Positions 1 to 5,882 of a stretch of 7,518 nucleotides of DNA are shown in pieces. Under the pieces are notes generated by a model that was not told the DNA's origin, ran no database searches, and worked only from the letters and a program-made list of their open reading frames with translations. Source of the stretch: Saccharicrinis sp. UBA6048 (GTDB taxonomy: Bacteria > Bacteroidota > Bacteroidia > Bacteroidales > Marinilabiliaceae); contig DIYS01000025.1 of assembly GCA_002429115.1 (NCBI GenBank), positions 1 to 7,518 of the forward strand, read 5' to 3'. A program made the position numbers and the translations under genes. Numbering within the stretch: position 1 is the first letter of the stretch; each line of letters begins with the position of its first letter.

Positions 1-2
1 AC

Positions 3-242
3 CCAACTTTTGGGCGTGATCCGAATTTTGATAAGATTTATATAGGTTTTACAAGCGACTTAGATCAACCACTATTGTCTCACAATAAGTTGGCAATTAA
101 GGGATATACAGTGAAGTACAGGCCATGGGAATTGGTTTATAAAGAAACGTATGAGGATAAGTCAGTAGCAATGAAAAGAGAAAAACAATTAAAGGGAAGT
201 AAAGGTCGTAAGTTTATATGGAGTATGATTAATAAAGAATAG
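3..242 (+). CDS. GIY-YIG nuclease family protein, C-terminal 79 residues (5' end outside window)
   Basis: Only the last 79 residues lie in the window; by comparison with the usual ~80-100-residue single-domain family, roughly ten N-terminal residues, including the GIY half of the motif, are missing at the left edge. The frame reads KIYIGFTSDL (the YIG half), then HN in the following helix, KYRPWELVY, and the helix AMKREKQLKGSKGRKFIW, all typical of the small UvrC-N/YhbQ-like GIY-YIG proteins. Family members are putative metal-dependent DNA endonucleases; the role of these free-standing small ones is unknown. One oddity: the helix normally reads DLxxRLxxHN with the catalytic arginine, but here it reads DLDQPLLSHN, so that Arg is Pro (codon CCA at 69-71, one base from CGA). 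The protein may therefore be inactive. It is followed within 30 bases by a tRNA-like fragment. Family assignment is secure; activity is doubtful. Confidence 0.85.
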   Translation, partial: PTFGRDPNFDKIYIGFTSDLDQPLLSHNKLAIKGYTVKYRPWELVYKETYEDKSVAMKREKQLKGSKGRKFIWSMINKE

Positions 243-253
243 GGCGGCTCATA

Positions 254-296
254 TCCGCCTAAGGCGGACGTCCGTTCGAGTCGGGCCCCGCTACTA
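254..296 (+). other. tRNA-like 3' fragment (stem-loop, T arm and acceptor 3' strand)
   Basis: Positions 270-286 form a textbook T arm: stem GTCCG / CGGGC around the loop TTCGAGT. Seven bases of potential acceptor 3' strand (CCCGCTA, 287-293) follow. Just before it, TCCGCC-TAA-GGCGGA (254-268) is a perfect 6-bp stem-loop that resembles the long variable arm of a class II tRNA. No D arm, anticodon arm or 5' acceptor strand is present, because the GIY-YIG coding region occupies that space, and the end reads CTA rather than CCA. I read this as a tRNA remnant or a duplicated tRNA 3' end left by insertion of the GIY-YIG unit. It is not a functional tRNA on its own. Confidence 0.5.
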
Positions 297-297
297 G

Positions 298-329
298 AAG
301 CCGAAGGATTGATTTCTTTCGGCTTTTTT
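298..329 (+). terminator. rho-independent terminator
   Basis: An 8-bp perfect stem AAGCCGAA / TTCGGCTT (298-305 with 318-325) and a 12-base loop run directly into a T tract at 324-329. The T tract lies on the plus-strand side, so it ends rightward transcription from the GIY-YIG/tRNA-like unit. The convergent minus-strand gene stops four bases beyond it; read leftward the hairpin lacks a U tract, though it could still help stabilise that mRNA end. Confidence 0.85.
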
Positions 330-332
330 ACT

Positions 333-1505
333 TTAAAAGGCTTCAGTCATATTAAAGTATACAAGGATGTTTTTGTTAATCGGGTTGTGGCCAACATCAA
401 TTCTAAAATTCATTCTCGGTTGAACTTCTATGCGTAAGCCTGCGCCAAAATTGGGTAAAACACCTTCTATGTCAATAGCGTCTGGTCCCATAAGGCCCAC
501 ACCTCCCCAGGTAGCAAAACCTAATCGGTTTATCAGCTTGCCAAGCAAATCTTCGCGCCTGGAGTTAAACATGTTTCGATATTCCAATATCGCCAAGTGG
601 GCAGAATGATCTCTGTACTGTCCGAGATAATAGCCTCTTAAGTCAAACGGCGACCCGATAAATGGTATTCTGGTTAACGGAACATCACCGAATGAATTTT
701 TACTCTGTACCATCCAGCCAATAGATTTCCGTTCGCCAATCCAATCTAATTTTGAAAATTGCCTGTATTCAAGTGATAAGTTGGAGTAGTTCATGTCGCC
801 ACCAAAATATTTGGCGTAATGCGTGAATTTTAAGTCGAATAGCAAACCACTATAAGCATTGGCAGGAATGTCACGCGTATCGTACGATATGTCGAAGCCA
901 AGGCCAACATTGAATAGGTATAACTTCTCACTGGTTCCTCCCTGCGATATATAATGAGGGTCAGAGGCCACACCTTCTGATACACCGCTCATTTTATCAG
1001 ATGTTAAGTCGAGTGATGGCCCTATGAAAAAGTCGGAATCTTTGACTCGAAAAAGAAATATCGGGTTGAATTGAAAGGCATTATTCCTGAATTCGGTTGT
1101 TTCTTCTCCGCGTGGCCTGTTTTTATTTATTTCATAACCAACCCCATAGTAATTATCGAGGGTGTTCTTATAGATCACCCGACCAAAAATTCGGAATCGA
1201 TCCTCATTGTAAAAAAGCTGAGGTTGGCTAATCAGGTTGAAACCTCCGTCAAAAAGGAAGGCAAAGCCAATGGGTACGACAGATCTTTTTAGATCCTTAT
1301 CTGTAGTATCTGTGCTGAATGTAAAAAGTGCACTACCGCCAATAAGTACGCCAAAATCGGGTGTATAACCCGGACCTCCTAGTATACTGAAGCGTAGGTT
1401 CTTTCTTTCTTTGGCTTTTTTGGTGGTATCAGCTTCGGCTTTTTGAGCAGAAGCGCTTACATGCAGGAGGCTGATAAATAAAAGTACTATGAGTTGTTTT
1501 GTCAT
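333..1505 (-). CDS. BamA/TamA-like (Omp85 superfamily) outer-membrane barrel protein without POTRA domains
   Basis: This 390-residue protein starts with a signal peptide (MTKQLIVLLFISLLHVSASA, cleavage likely before Gln21). A short charged linker follows (about 21-36), and all the rest is beta-barrel-like alternation of hydrophobic and polar residues, ending in Phe as outer-membrane barrels do. The decisive motif is GSPFDLRGYYLGQYRD at about 284-299, matching the conserved (V/L)RG(F/Y) loop-6 motif of the Omp85 superfamily. YDTRDIPANAYSG (208-220) and GAGLRI (355-360) also fit the bacterial surface antigen (D15) domain. There is no room for POTRA repeats or a patatin domain, so it is a barrel-only member, a type known in Bacteroidota; its substrate or partner is unknown. 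It is the second gene of a minus-strand pair, 33 bases after the DUF481-type gene, with a weak AGAAAG ribosome site just before ATG. The superfamily call is firm; function is unknown. Confidence 0.85.
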   Translation of the reverse strand: MTKQLIVLLFISLLHVSASAQKAEADTTKKAKERKNLRFSILGGPGYTPDFGVLIGGSALFTFSTDTTDKDLKRSVVPIGFAFLFDGGFNLISQPQLFYNEDRFRIFGRVIYKNTLDNYYGVGYEINKNRPRGEETTEFRNNAFQFNPIFLFRVKDSDFFIGPSLDLTSDKMSGVSEGVASDPHYISQGGTSEKLYLFNVGLGFDISYDTRDIPANAYSGLLFDLKFTHYAKYFGGDMNYSNLSLEYRQFSKLDWIGERKSIGWMVQSKNSFGDVPLTRIPFIGSPFDLRGYYLGQYRDHSAHLAILEYRNMFNSRREDLLGKLINRLGFATWGGVGLMGPDAIDIEGVLPNFGAGLRIEVQPRMNFRIDVGHNPINKNILVYFNMTEAF

Positions 1506-1538
1506 TGCTTTCTATAATAATGCTCTAAAAATAATCAA

Positions 1539-2549
1539 TTAAAGCTCCCAACCGAAGCCTGTTGTAAATACATAGTCCGATTTGGAGGCGCCTTCAACAG
1601 GTTTATTATCGTAGTTCAGAGTAATTCCCATTCTCACATAGAAATCTCTAGGTAAATCGTATTTGATGTCAAAGTTAAAATCGGTACGCCAACGCTTGGA
1701 TTCCGTCAAGCTAGGGTATGCGCCTATTTTAGAGGTCAGGCTTAAGTCACCGGTATCAAACATGTTTAACTCTGTAGCTAAATATCCTTCCCAACTATCC
1801 CTGTCATTGGCTGGATCATCATATTTTTCAACGTTAAATGAAGCGCCACCGGAGAGGTTCCAGTATACCGCATTGGTTTGAAGGATATAAGTACCCAAAC
1901 CAAGCCTTCCGTTCGAACGTAAATCAAGCTTTTGTTCTGTGTTTGACAAGAATGTGGAGGAAATGACAGCAAACCATTTACGCTGAAAGTAATATTTAAA
2001 GTCAATGCCTACATCATCGCGGCTAACTCTTTCAACACTATCCTGATCGGAACTCAAAGCATTGTAGTAAATGTCTGTTGACCAACGTTCGGCCAGATAT
2101 CCAATATTACTTCGCGATGAAACTTGTCTCAGATTATTGGCTTTTGTCATATCAAGGCCCACATCAACACTGGCGTAAACCTGGCTCCAAAACCCTTTGT
2201 CAACTGACTCCAAAAAAACGATATCGTCACGATTAACTGTTATGGTTCCATCATCTTCGGTCAATAAATTAACATGACTCTCAGAAGTTGTCTGTAGCAT
2301 ACCGTTAAAACGGCGACCATCCGAAAGTGTAATCAGGAAAAAAGTCTCGGATTGTATTTCTTTTATGCCACCCCATTCAATGGTAAGATCATCATCGCTA
2401 TAATCCGTTTCAATCGTTAAAACACCTTGCTTCATGTTTTTTATTTCACCAACAATGCTGTCGTCATTACTAAGGATTATTTTGTCTTGCTGAGCCATTA
2501 AGCAGACAGGAAGTAATAATAAAAGGCAGGCTAAAAGTAATTTATTCAT
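1539..2549 (-). CDS. DUF481-type outer-membrane beta-barrel protein with N-terminal SH3/LSm-like repeats
   Basis: I chose the start at 2549 because it gives a compact signal peptide (MNKLLLACLLLLLPVCLMAQ, cleavage near Ala19-Gln20) and 336 residues. An in-frame ATG at 2621 would add 24 residues with a second hydrophobic stretch ahead of it. The mature N-terminus carries two similar small beta units: about 23-66 (IILSNDDSIVGEI...IEWGGIKEI) and 71-115 (FLITLSDGRRFNGML...VNRDDIVFLES), resembling SH3/LSm-like folds. From about 120 to 336 the sequence is amphipathic beta strand with many aromatic girdle residues (for example DFKYYFQRKWFAV), fitting DUF481/YdiY-type barrels, described as salt-induced outer-membrane proteins in Proteobacteria. 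It ends in Leu after GFGWE. It is the first gene of an operon with the Omp85-like barrel. I could not see a clear TAnnTTTG promoter upstream. Architecture is convincing; function is unknown. Confidence 0.75.
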   Translation of the reverse strand: MNKLLLACLLLLLPVCLMAQQDKIILSNDDSIVGEIKNMKQGVLTIETDYSDDDLTIEWGGIKEIQSETFFLITLSDGRRFNGMLQTTSESHVNLLTEDDGTITVNRDDIVFLESVDKGFWSQVYASVDVGLDMTKANNLRQVSSRSNIGYLAERWSTDIYYNALSSDQDSVERVSRDDVGIDFKYYFQRKWFAVISSTFLSNTEQKLDLRSNGRLGLGTYILQTNAVYWNLSGGASFNVEKYDDPANDRDSWEGYLATELNMFDTGDLSLTSKIGAYPSLTESKRWRTDFNFDIKYDLPRDFYVRMGITLNYDNKPVEGASKSDYVFTTGFGWEL

Positions 2550-2727
2550 AACAAGTAGGTTTATGTTCTTGGATAACAAATAAGGTAATAGAAATATGCA
2601 AAAGATTAATGCCAATTTCAAGTGGGAGCAAATGATTTTAGTAAAAAAGGATGTTAATAGTTAGTTGGTTAGAGTGGATGTGATGGTTTTTAACAAGATT
2701 TTAACCGCAATTTGGAGTTATTGAAGT

Positions 2728-2735
2728 TACCTTTG
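2728..2735 (+). promoter_or_regulatory. Bacteroidota-type -7 promoter element for the Cys-rich gene
   Basis: TACCTTTG matches the phylum's TAnnTTTG -7 consensus exactly. It ends 10 bases before the ATG at 2746, which would place transcription start within a few bases of the start codon. I see no convincing TTG-type -33 element at the usual spacing, so the promoter is tentative. Confidence 0.4.
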
Positions 2736-2745
2736 TACAGAAGTT

Positions 2746-3216
2746 ATGCAACGAAAGATTTCACATATCGGCAAAACACTGATGGCTATATTAGCTATGC
2801 TCGTGTTGTTGTTGTCAACAAGTGGCTTTAAAATCTACAGCCATCATTGTGGACAATCGGACGAAACAACCTATTCTCTTTTTGTGTTGGTTGAGTCGTG
2901 CGTTTGTAATAGCAGTGGTGCTGATCTTTGCAGTTGCTGTTCTACTGATAATTCTGAAAAATGTGCTTCCGGCTGTGAAGAAGGGTGCTGTCAAAATGAA
3001 GAGCAATTTTCAAAGCTTGAGGTTAAGACACCATTTTATACATCTGGTTTTAATTTTGAAGCATCACAGCTTGTGTTGTTTGTTTCTCCATTATCTGATA
3101 TAATTGAGGATTTTACAGCTGCAGAAAATAATGTGTTGTGGCAATTGGTTAGTGAGCCGCCGCCACCATTACCACTATCTTCTTTCCTTTCTAAAATTCA
3201 AGTGTATCTGAATTGA
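2746..3216 (+). CDS. HYC_CC_PP-type small exported Cys-rich protein
   Basis: This 156-residue protein has a basic N-terminus (MQRKISHIGK) and a hydrophobic core (about 11-25), so it is predicted to be exported. The mature part starts with an HHC site (33-35) in the place of the family's HYC, then carries ten cysteines in total, with CVC at 52-54, CSCC at 62-65 and CC at 81-82. The C-terminus has the proline run EPPPPLPLSS (137-146). This order (HYC, CC, PP) matches the Bacteroidota family named after these motifs, which often precedes metal-related TonB receptors. The biochemical role is unknown; metal binding by the Cys/His cluster is an inference. The next gene, a TonB-dependent receptor, follows after 79 bases in the same direction, suggesting co-transcription. 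A later ATG (codon 13) would remove the basic residues of the signal, so the first ATG is preferred. Confidence 0.75.
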   Translation: MQRKISHIGKTLMAILAMLVLLLSTSGFKIYSHHCGQSDETTYSLFVLVESCVCNSSGADLCSCCSTDNSEKCASGCEEGCCQNEEQFSKLEVKTPFYTSGFNFEASQLVLFVSPLSDIIEDFTAAENNVLWQLVSEPPPPLPLSSFLSKIQVYLN

Positions 3217-3239
3217 TTTTGTATTTCATTTGATGGACG

Positions 3240-3259
3240 GGCTATAAAAACTTGTAGCC
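3240..3259 (+). other. small stem-loop between the Cys-rich gene and the TonB receptor gene
   Basis: GGCTA (3240-3244) pairs with TAGCC (3255-3259) around a 10-base loop. No T tract follows, so it is not a standard terminator; it could be an mRNA processing or stability element inside an operon. The stem is short and chance cannot be excluded. Confidence 0.25.
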
Positions 3260-3295
3260 GGGTAAATGATATATGCACAATTTAAGATCACTACT

Positions 3296-5500
3296 ATGTT
3301 ATTTAATAAATATAAGCTACTAGTAACGCTAGCTTTAGTCTTATTTGCTTTACCGGCTTATACACAAAAAATTAAAGGTAAAGTAATTGAAGCAGGAAGT
3401 AATTCTGTTCCTCTGATTGGTGTCAACGTATATTGGGACGGCACCACTGAAGGAACGATTACAGATGATGAAGGAGAGTTTGAAATTAAACCGTCGAAAC
3501 AATCAACAACGCTGATATTTAGTTATGTTGGTTATGAAAATGAGCGGGTAGATATCCTTAATAAGAAGTATCTGGATGTCAGGATGGAGCCGGGTGCTGA
3601 TCTGGATGAAGTGACTGTTGAGCACCGGGTGAAAAGCACCAGCGTTTCAAAGCTGGATCCGATTTTTAAAGTTAATATTTCAGAGAAGGAATTAACAAAA
3701 TTTGCCTGTTGTAACCTCTCCGAAAGTTTTGAGACCAATGCCTCTGTTGATGTTTCGTATGCCGATGCCGTTTCAGGTATTAAGCAGATAAAGATGTTAG
3801 GTTTGTCGGGTCGATACTCTCAGCTCATGTTGGAAAATATTCCGATTATTCGAGGAGGGGAAACTGCCTTTGGTTTGAGTTATATTCCCGGTACCTGGAT
3901 GGAAAGTATTCAGGTGTCAAAAGGTACTTCGGCTGTGAAAAATGGTTATGAAAGCTTAACCGGGCAGATCAATGTGCATTATAAAAATCCGGATGGTCGT
4001 GAAAAAATGCATTTTAACGTGTATGGAAATCAGGATGGCAAAATCGAAGCGAATGCCGGTGTAAGTTTCCGAGTCAATGATAAATGGTCGTCAAACATAC
4101 TGGCACATGTCAGTGGCAATGCCCGTGAGCTGGATATGAATGATGATGGTTTTCTGGATAAGCCACTGTCCAATAATGTCAACGTAATGAACCGTTGGAA
4201 TTATGTGAGTGATAAGATGACAGCCAAATTAGGGCTGTCTGTTATTAACGAAAAGCGAAATGGTGGACAGCTCGGTTTTGATCATGATCAATCTCAGGAT
4301 GAACAGGAAGCTTATGGAATCGGCATTGATGTAACGCGAGTGAATGCCTTTTCTAAAATCGGTTTTATATTGGATCGTCCTTCAACGAGCATAGGTTGGA
4401 TATCATCGGCTAATTTTTTCAACAGGAATTCATTTTATGGCCACAATACACTGGATGTGGATCAGTTGAATTTATACACCAATCTTATTTATCAGTCTTA
4501 TTTCGGAAATACAAACCACACCTATAATACGGGCGTGAGTGCGGTATATGATGATAACCGTGAGGTGTTGAATGGATTTAATGCCGGATTTGAAGAATTT
4601 GTTGTTGGAGGCTTTTTTGAGTACAATTACATTCCTTCAGATAAGTTCTCATTGTTGCTCGGAATCAGAAACGATTATAGTACGCTGCATGGAAATTTTG
4701 TTACACCGCGTATTCATACCAAATACTCTATAAATGACAATACCACCTTAAGGGCATCTGCTGGTAAAGGCTATCGAACACCAAGTATTATCAGTGAGAA
4801 TACACAGTTTTTGGCTACATCAAAGCAATTTGTCATTGAGGATACAGATATTCAGGAGGAAGCCTGGAATTATGGTATTAGCCTTACGAAGGATATGAAG
4901 CTTAATAAGCGTGATGCAACTTTATCATTGGAATTTTTCAGAATAGATTTTCAAAATCAGTTGATCGTCGATCTGGATCAAAATCAGCAAGAGGTTCATT
5001 TTTATAATCTAGATGGCAAATCATATGCAAATAGCTTCCAGGTTGAAGCATTTTATGAGGCCTTCGAACGATTTGAATTAACGGCTGGTTACCGTTATAA
5101 TGATGTGAAAGCCACCTTGAACAATACTTTGCAGAAAGTGCCGTATGTTAGTCGTTATAAAGCCATGATTTCGGGTCAGTATCGAACACGGATGGATAAA
5201 TGGCAATTTGATATGACTTTGCAATTTCATGGTGATCAGCGCTTGCCATCTGCCACTTACAATAGTGAAGCATTGCCGGAGCAATCGGAAGAGTACATCA
5301 ACCTGATTGCCCAGGTAACTAAGAATTATCGTAACTGGAGCTTTTATTTCGGAGCAGAAAACCTGACAGACTATACCCAACAAAATGCCATTGTTAATGC
5401 GGATAATCCGTTTGATGAAGGATTTGATGCAAGCCGAATATGGGGACCAATTTATGGTCGGATGTTTTACGTTGGGATTAAATACAAATTAGATCGATAA
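3296..5500 (+). CDS. TonB-dependent outer-membrane receptor, putative metal (copper?) transporter
   Basis: I place the start at 3296 because MLFNKYKLLVTLALVLFALP is a complete signal peptide (cleavage near AYTQ); the ATG at 3266 only adds ten residues ahead of it. The 734-residue protein then has a carboxypeptidase-D regulatory-like domain (about 25-98, KIKGKVIE...GVNVYWDGT...GTITDDEGEFEI...FSYVGYE), a TonB-box-like LDEVTVEHR (103-111), a plug (about 125-228, including LENIPIIRGG and SIQVSKGTSAVKNGYESLTG) and a ~500-residue barrel ending YVGIKYKLDR. Length and order are normal for the family. The plug carries adjacent cysteines in FACCNLSESFE (138-139), a variant I associate with receptors linked to HMA-domain proteins. 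It sits between a Cys-rich exported protein and an HMA protein, which supports TonB-driven import of a metal or metal complex. Copper is the best guess; zinc or a metallophore is possible. No Shine-Dalgarno sequence is evident. Confidence 0.9.
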   Translation: MLFNKYKLLVTLALVLFALPAYTQKIKGKVIEAGSNSVPLIGVNVYWDGTTEGTITDDEGEFEIKPSKQSTTLIFSYVGYENERVDILNKKYLDVRMEPGADLDEVTVEHRVKSTSVSKLDPIFKVNISEKELTKFACCNLSESFETNASVDVSYADAVSGIKQIKMLGLSGRYSQLMLENIPIIRGGETAFGLSYIPGTWMESIQVSKGTSAVKNGYESLTGQINVHYKNPDGREKMHFNVYGNQDGKIEANAGVSFRVNDKWSSNILAHVSGNARELDMNDDGFLDKPLSNNVNVMNRWNYVSDKMTAKLGLSVINEKRNGGQLGFDHDQSQDEQEAYGIGIDVTRVNAFSKIGFILDRPSTSIGWISSANFFNRNSFYGHNTLDVDQLNLYTNLIYQSYFGNTNHTYNTGVSAVYDDNREVLNGFNAGFEEFVVGGFFEYNYIPSDKFSLLLGIRNDYSTLHGNFVTPRIHTKYSINDNTTLRASAGKGYRTPSIISENTQFLATSKQFVIEDTDIQEEAWNYGISLTKDMKLNKRDATLSLEFFRIDFQNQLIVDLDQNQQEVHFYNLDGKSYANSFQVEAFYEAFERFELTAGYRYNDVKATLNNTLQKVPYVSRYKAMISGQYRTRMDKWQFDMTLQFHGDQRLPSATYNSEALPEQSEEYINLIAQVTKNYRNWSFYFGAENLTDYTQQNAIVNADNPFDEGFDASRIWGPIYGRMFYVGIKYKLDR

Positions 5501-5523
5501 CGATAGTGTCCAAAACGATTTGG

Positions 5524-5587
5524 TTCAACTTGTGTACGTTGGTGATTTTGACCGGCCTCAGCCGGTGAACCATAAAACAAGTTTGAA
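5524..5587 (+). repeat. nested imperfect inverted repeat after the TonB receptor gene
   Basis: TTCAACTTGT (5524-5533) is complementary to ACAAGTTTGAA (5577-5587) with one bulged base. Inside it ACCGGC-CTCA-GCCGGT (5551-5566) makes a 6-bp GC-rich hairpin. A second option pairs TGGTTCA (5521-5527) with TGAACCA (5566-5572). No T tract follows on the plus strand, so it may be an mRNA 3'-end or processing structure rather than a canonical terminator. Confidence 0.45.
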
Positions 5588-5753
5588 TTGGCGGTTAAAA
5601 ATTGATTATTGTTTGAGTCTTTTGGAGGAACGGAAAAAGACGAGTTTAATCAATTTCAGTCAATCAAATGTAGTTTTTTGAGTGAAGCGGGTGAAGCCTT
5701 GAATTTTTGCAAAGTGTGAGTGCAGAGTTAAGTTTACTTGAACTATGCCGAGC

Positions 5754-5846
5754 ATGGCAAAAATCATACTGATAACTTTTTTCCTTAGTTTTTTAGGTCA
5801 AGCTAAAAAAGTAAGTCGGGTTTGGGCGAAGCGCCAATATTATTAG
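5754..5846 (+). CDS. possible 30-residue secreted or membrane peptide (hypothetical)
   Basis: A short frame begins MAKIILITFFLSFLGQ and continues with the basic tail AKKVSRVWAKRQYY before TAG. The first 15 residues look like a signal peptide or a single membrane segment. It lies in the receptor-to-HMA gap, in the same direction, and ends 36 bases before the HMA gene. No ribosome site is obvious, and the 3' half overlaps hairpin-forming DNA. It may be a real microprotein, the decayed start of a lost secreted protein gene, or chance. I do not recognise a family. Confidence 0.2.
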   Translation: MAKIILITFFLSFLGQAKKVSRVWAKRQYY

Positions 5847-5882
5847 AACAGTATTGGATTGATAACCTTAAAATTGATTGTT

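Larger units (their letters stand above)
5501..5882. other. 382-base gap between the receptor and HMA genes
   Basis: No convincing full gene lies here. It contains a nested inverted repeat near the receptor stop (5524-5587), a stop-free stretch without ATG (5606-5719), a 10-bp inverted repeat AAATTGATTA / TAATCAATTT (5599-5608 with 5647-5656), a 30-codon small ORF (5754-5846), and AT-rich hairpins such as TTTTTTAG-GTCAAG-CTAAAAAA shortly before the HMA gene. I found no exact TAnnTTTG promoter, so it is unclear whether the HMA gene has its own promoter. Confidence 0.6.

Noticed and set aside
1071..1292. Plus-strand open frame opposite the Omp85-like gene
   Set aside because: It is the antisense shadow of a well-supported gene and has no domain, signal or ribosome site.
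2550..2621. Upstream in-frame extension of the DUF481-type gene
   Set aside because: It puts a second hydrophobic segment before a complete signal peptide; the ATG at 2549 gives normal architecture.
2822..3103. Alternative frame inside the Cys-rich gene encoding a hydrophobic peptide
   Set aside because: The Cys-rich frame has an exact family motif order and a signal peptide; the other frame is a shadow, and its hydrophobicity follows from shifted Cys/Leu codons.
3266..3295. Upstream ten-residue extension of the TonB receptor
   Set aside because: The ATG at 3296 starts a standard signal peptide; the extension has no ribosome site and would spoil the n-region.
5501..5882. Metal-sensing riboswitch before the HMA gene
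   Set aside because: Hairpins are present, but I recognise no known riboswitch core, and no terminator or sequestering stem sits next to the start codon.
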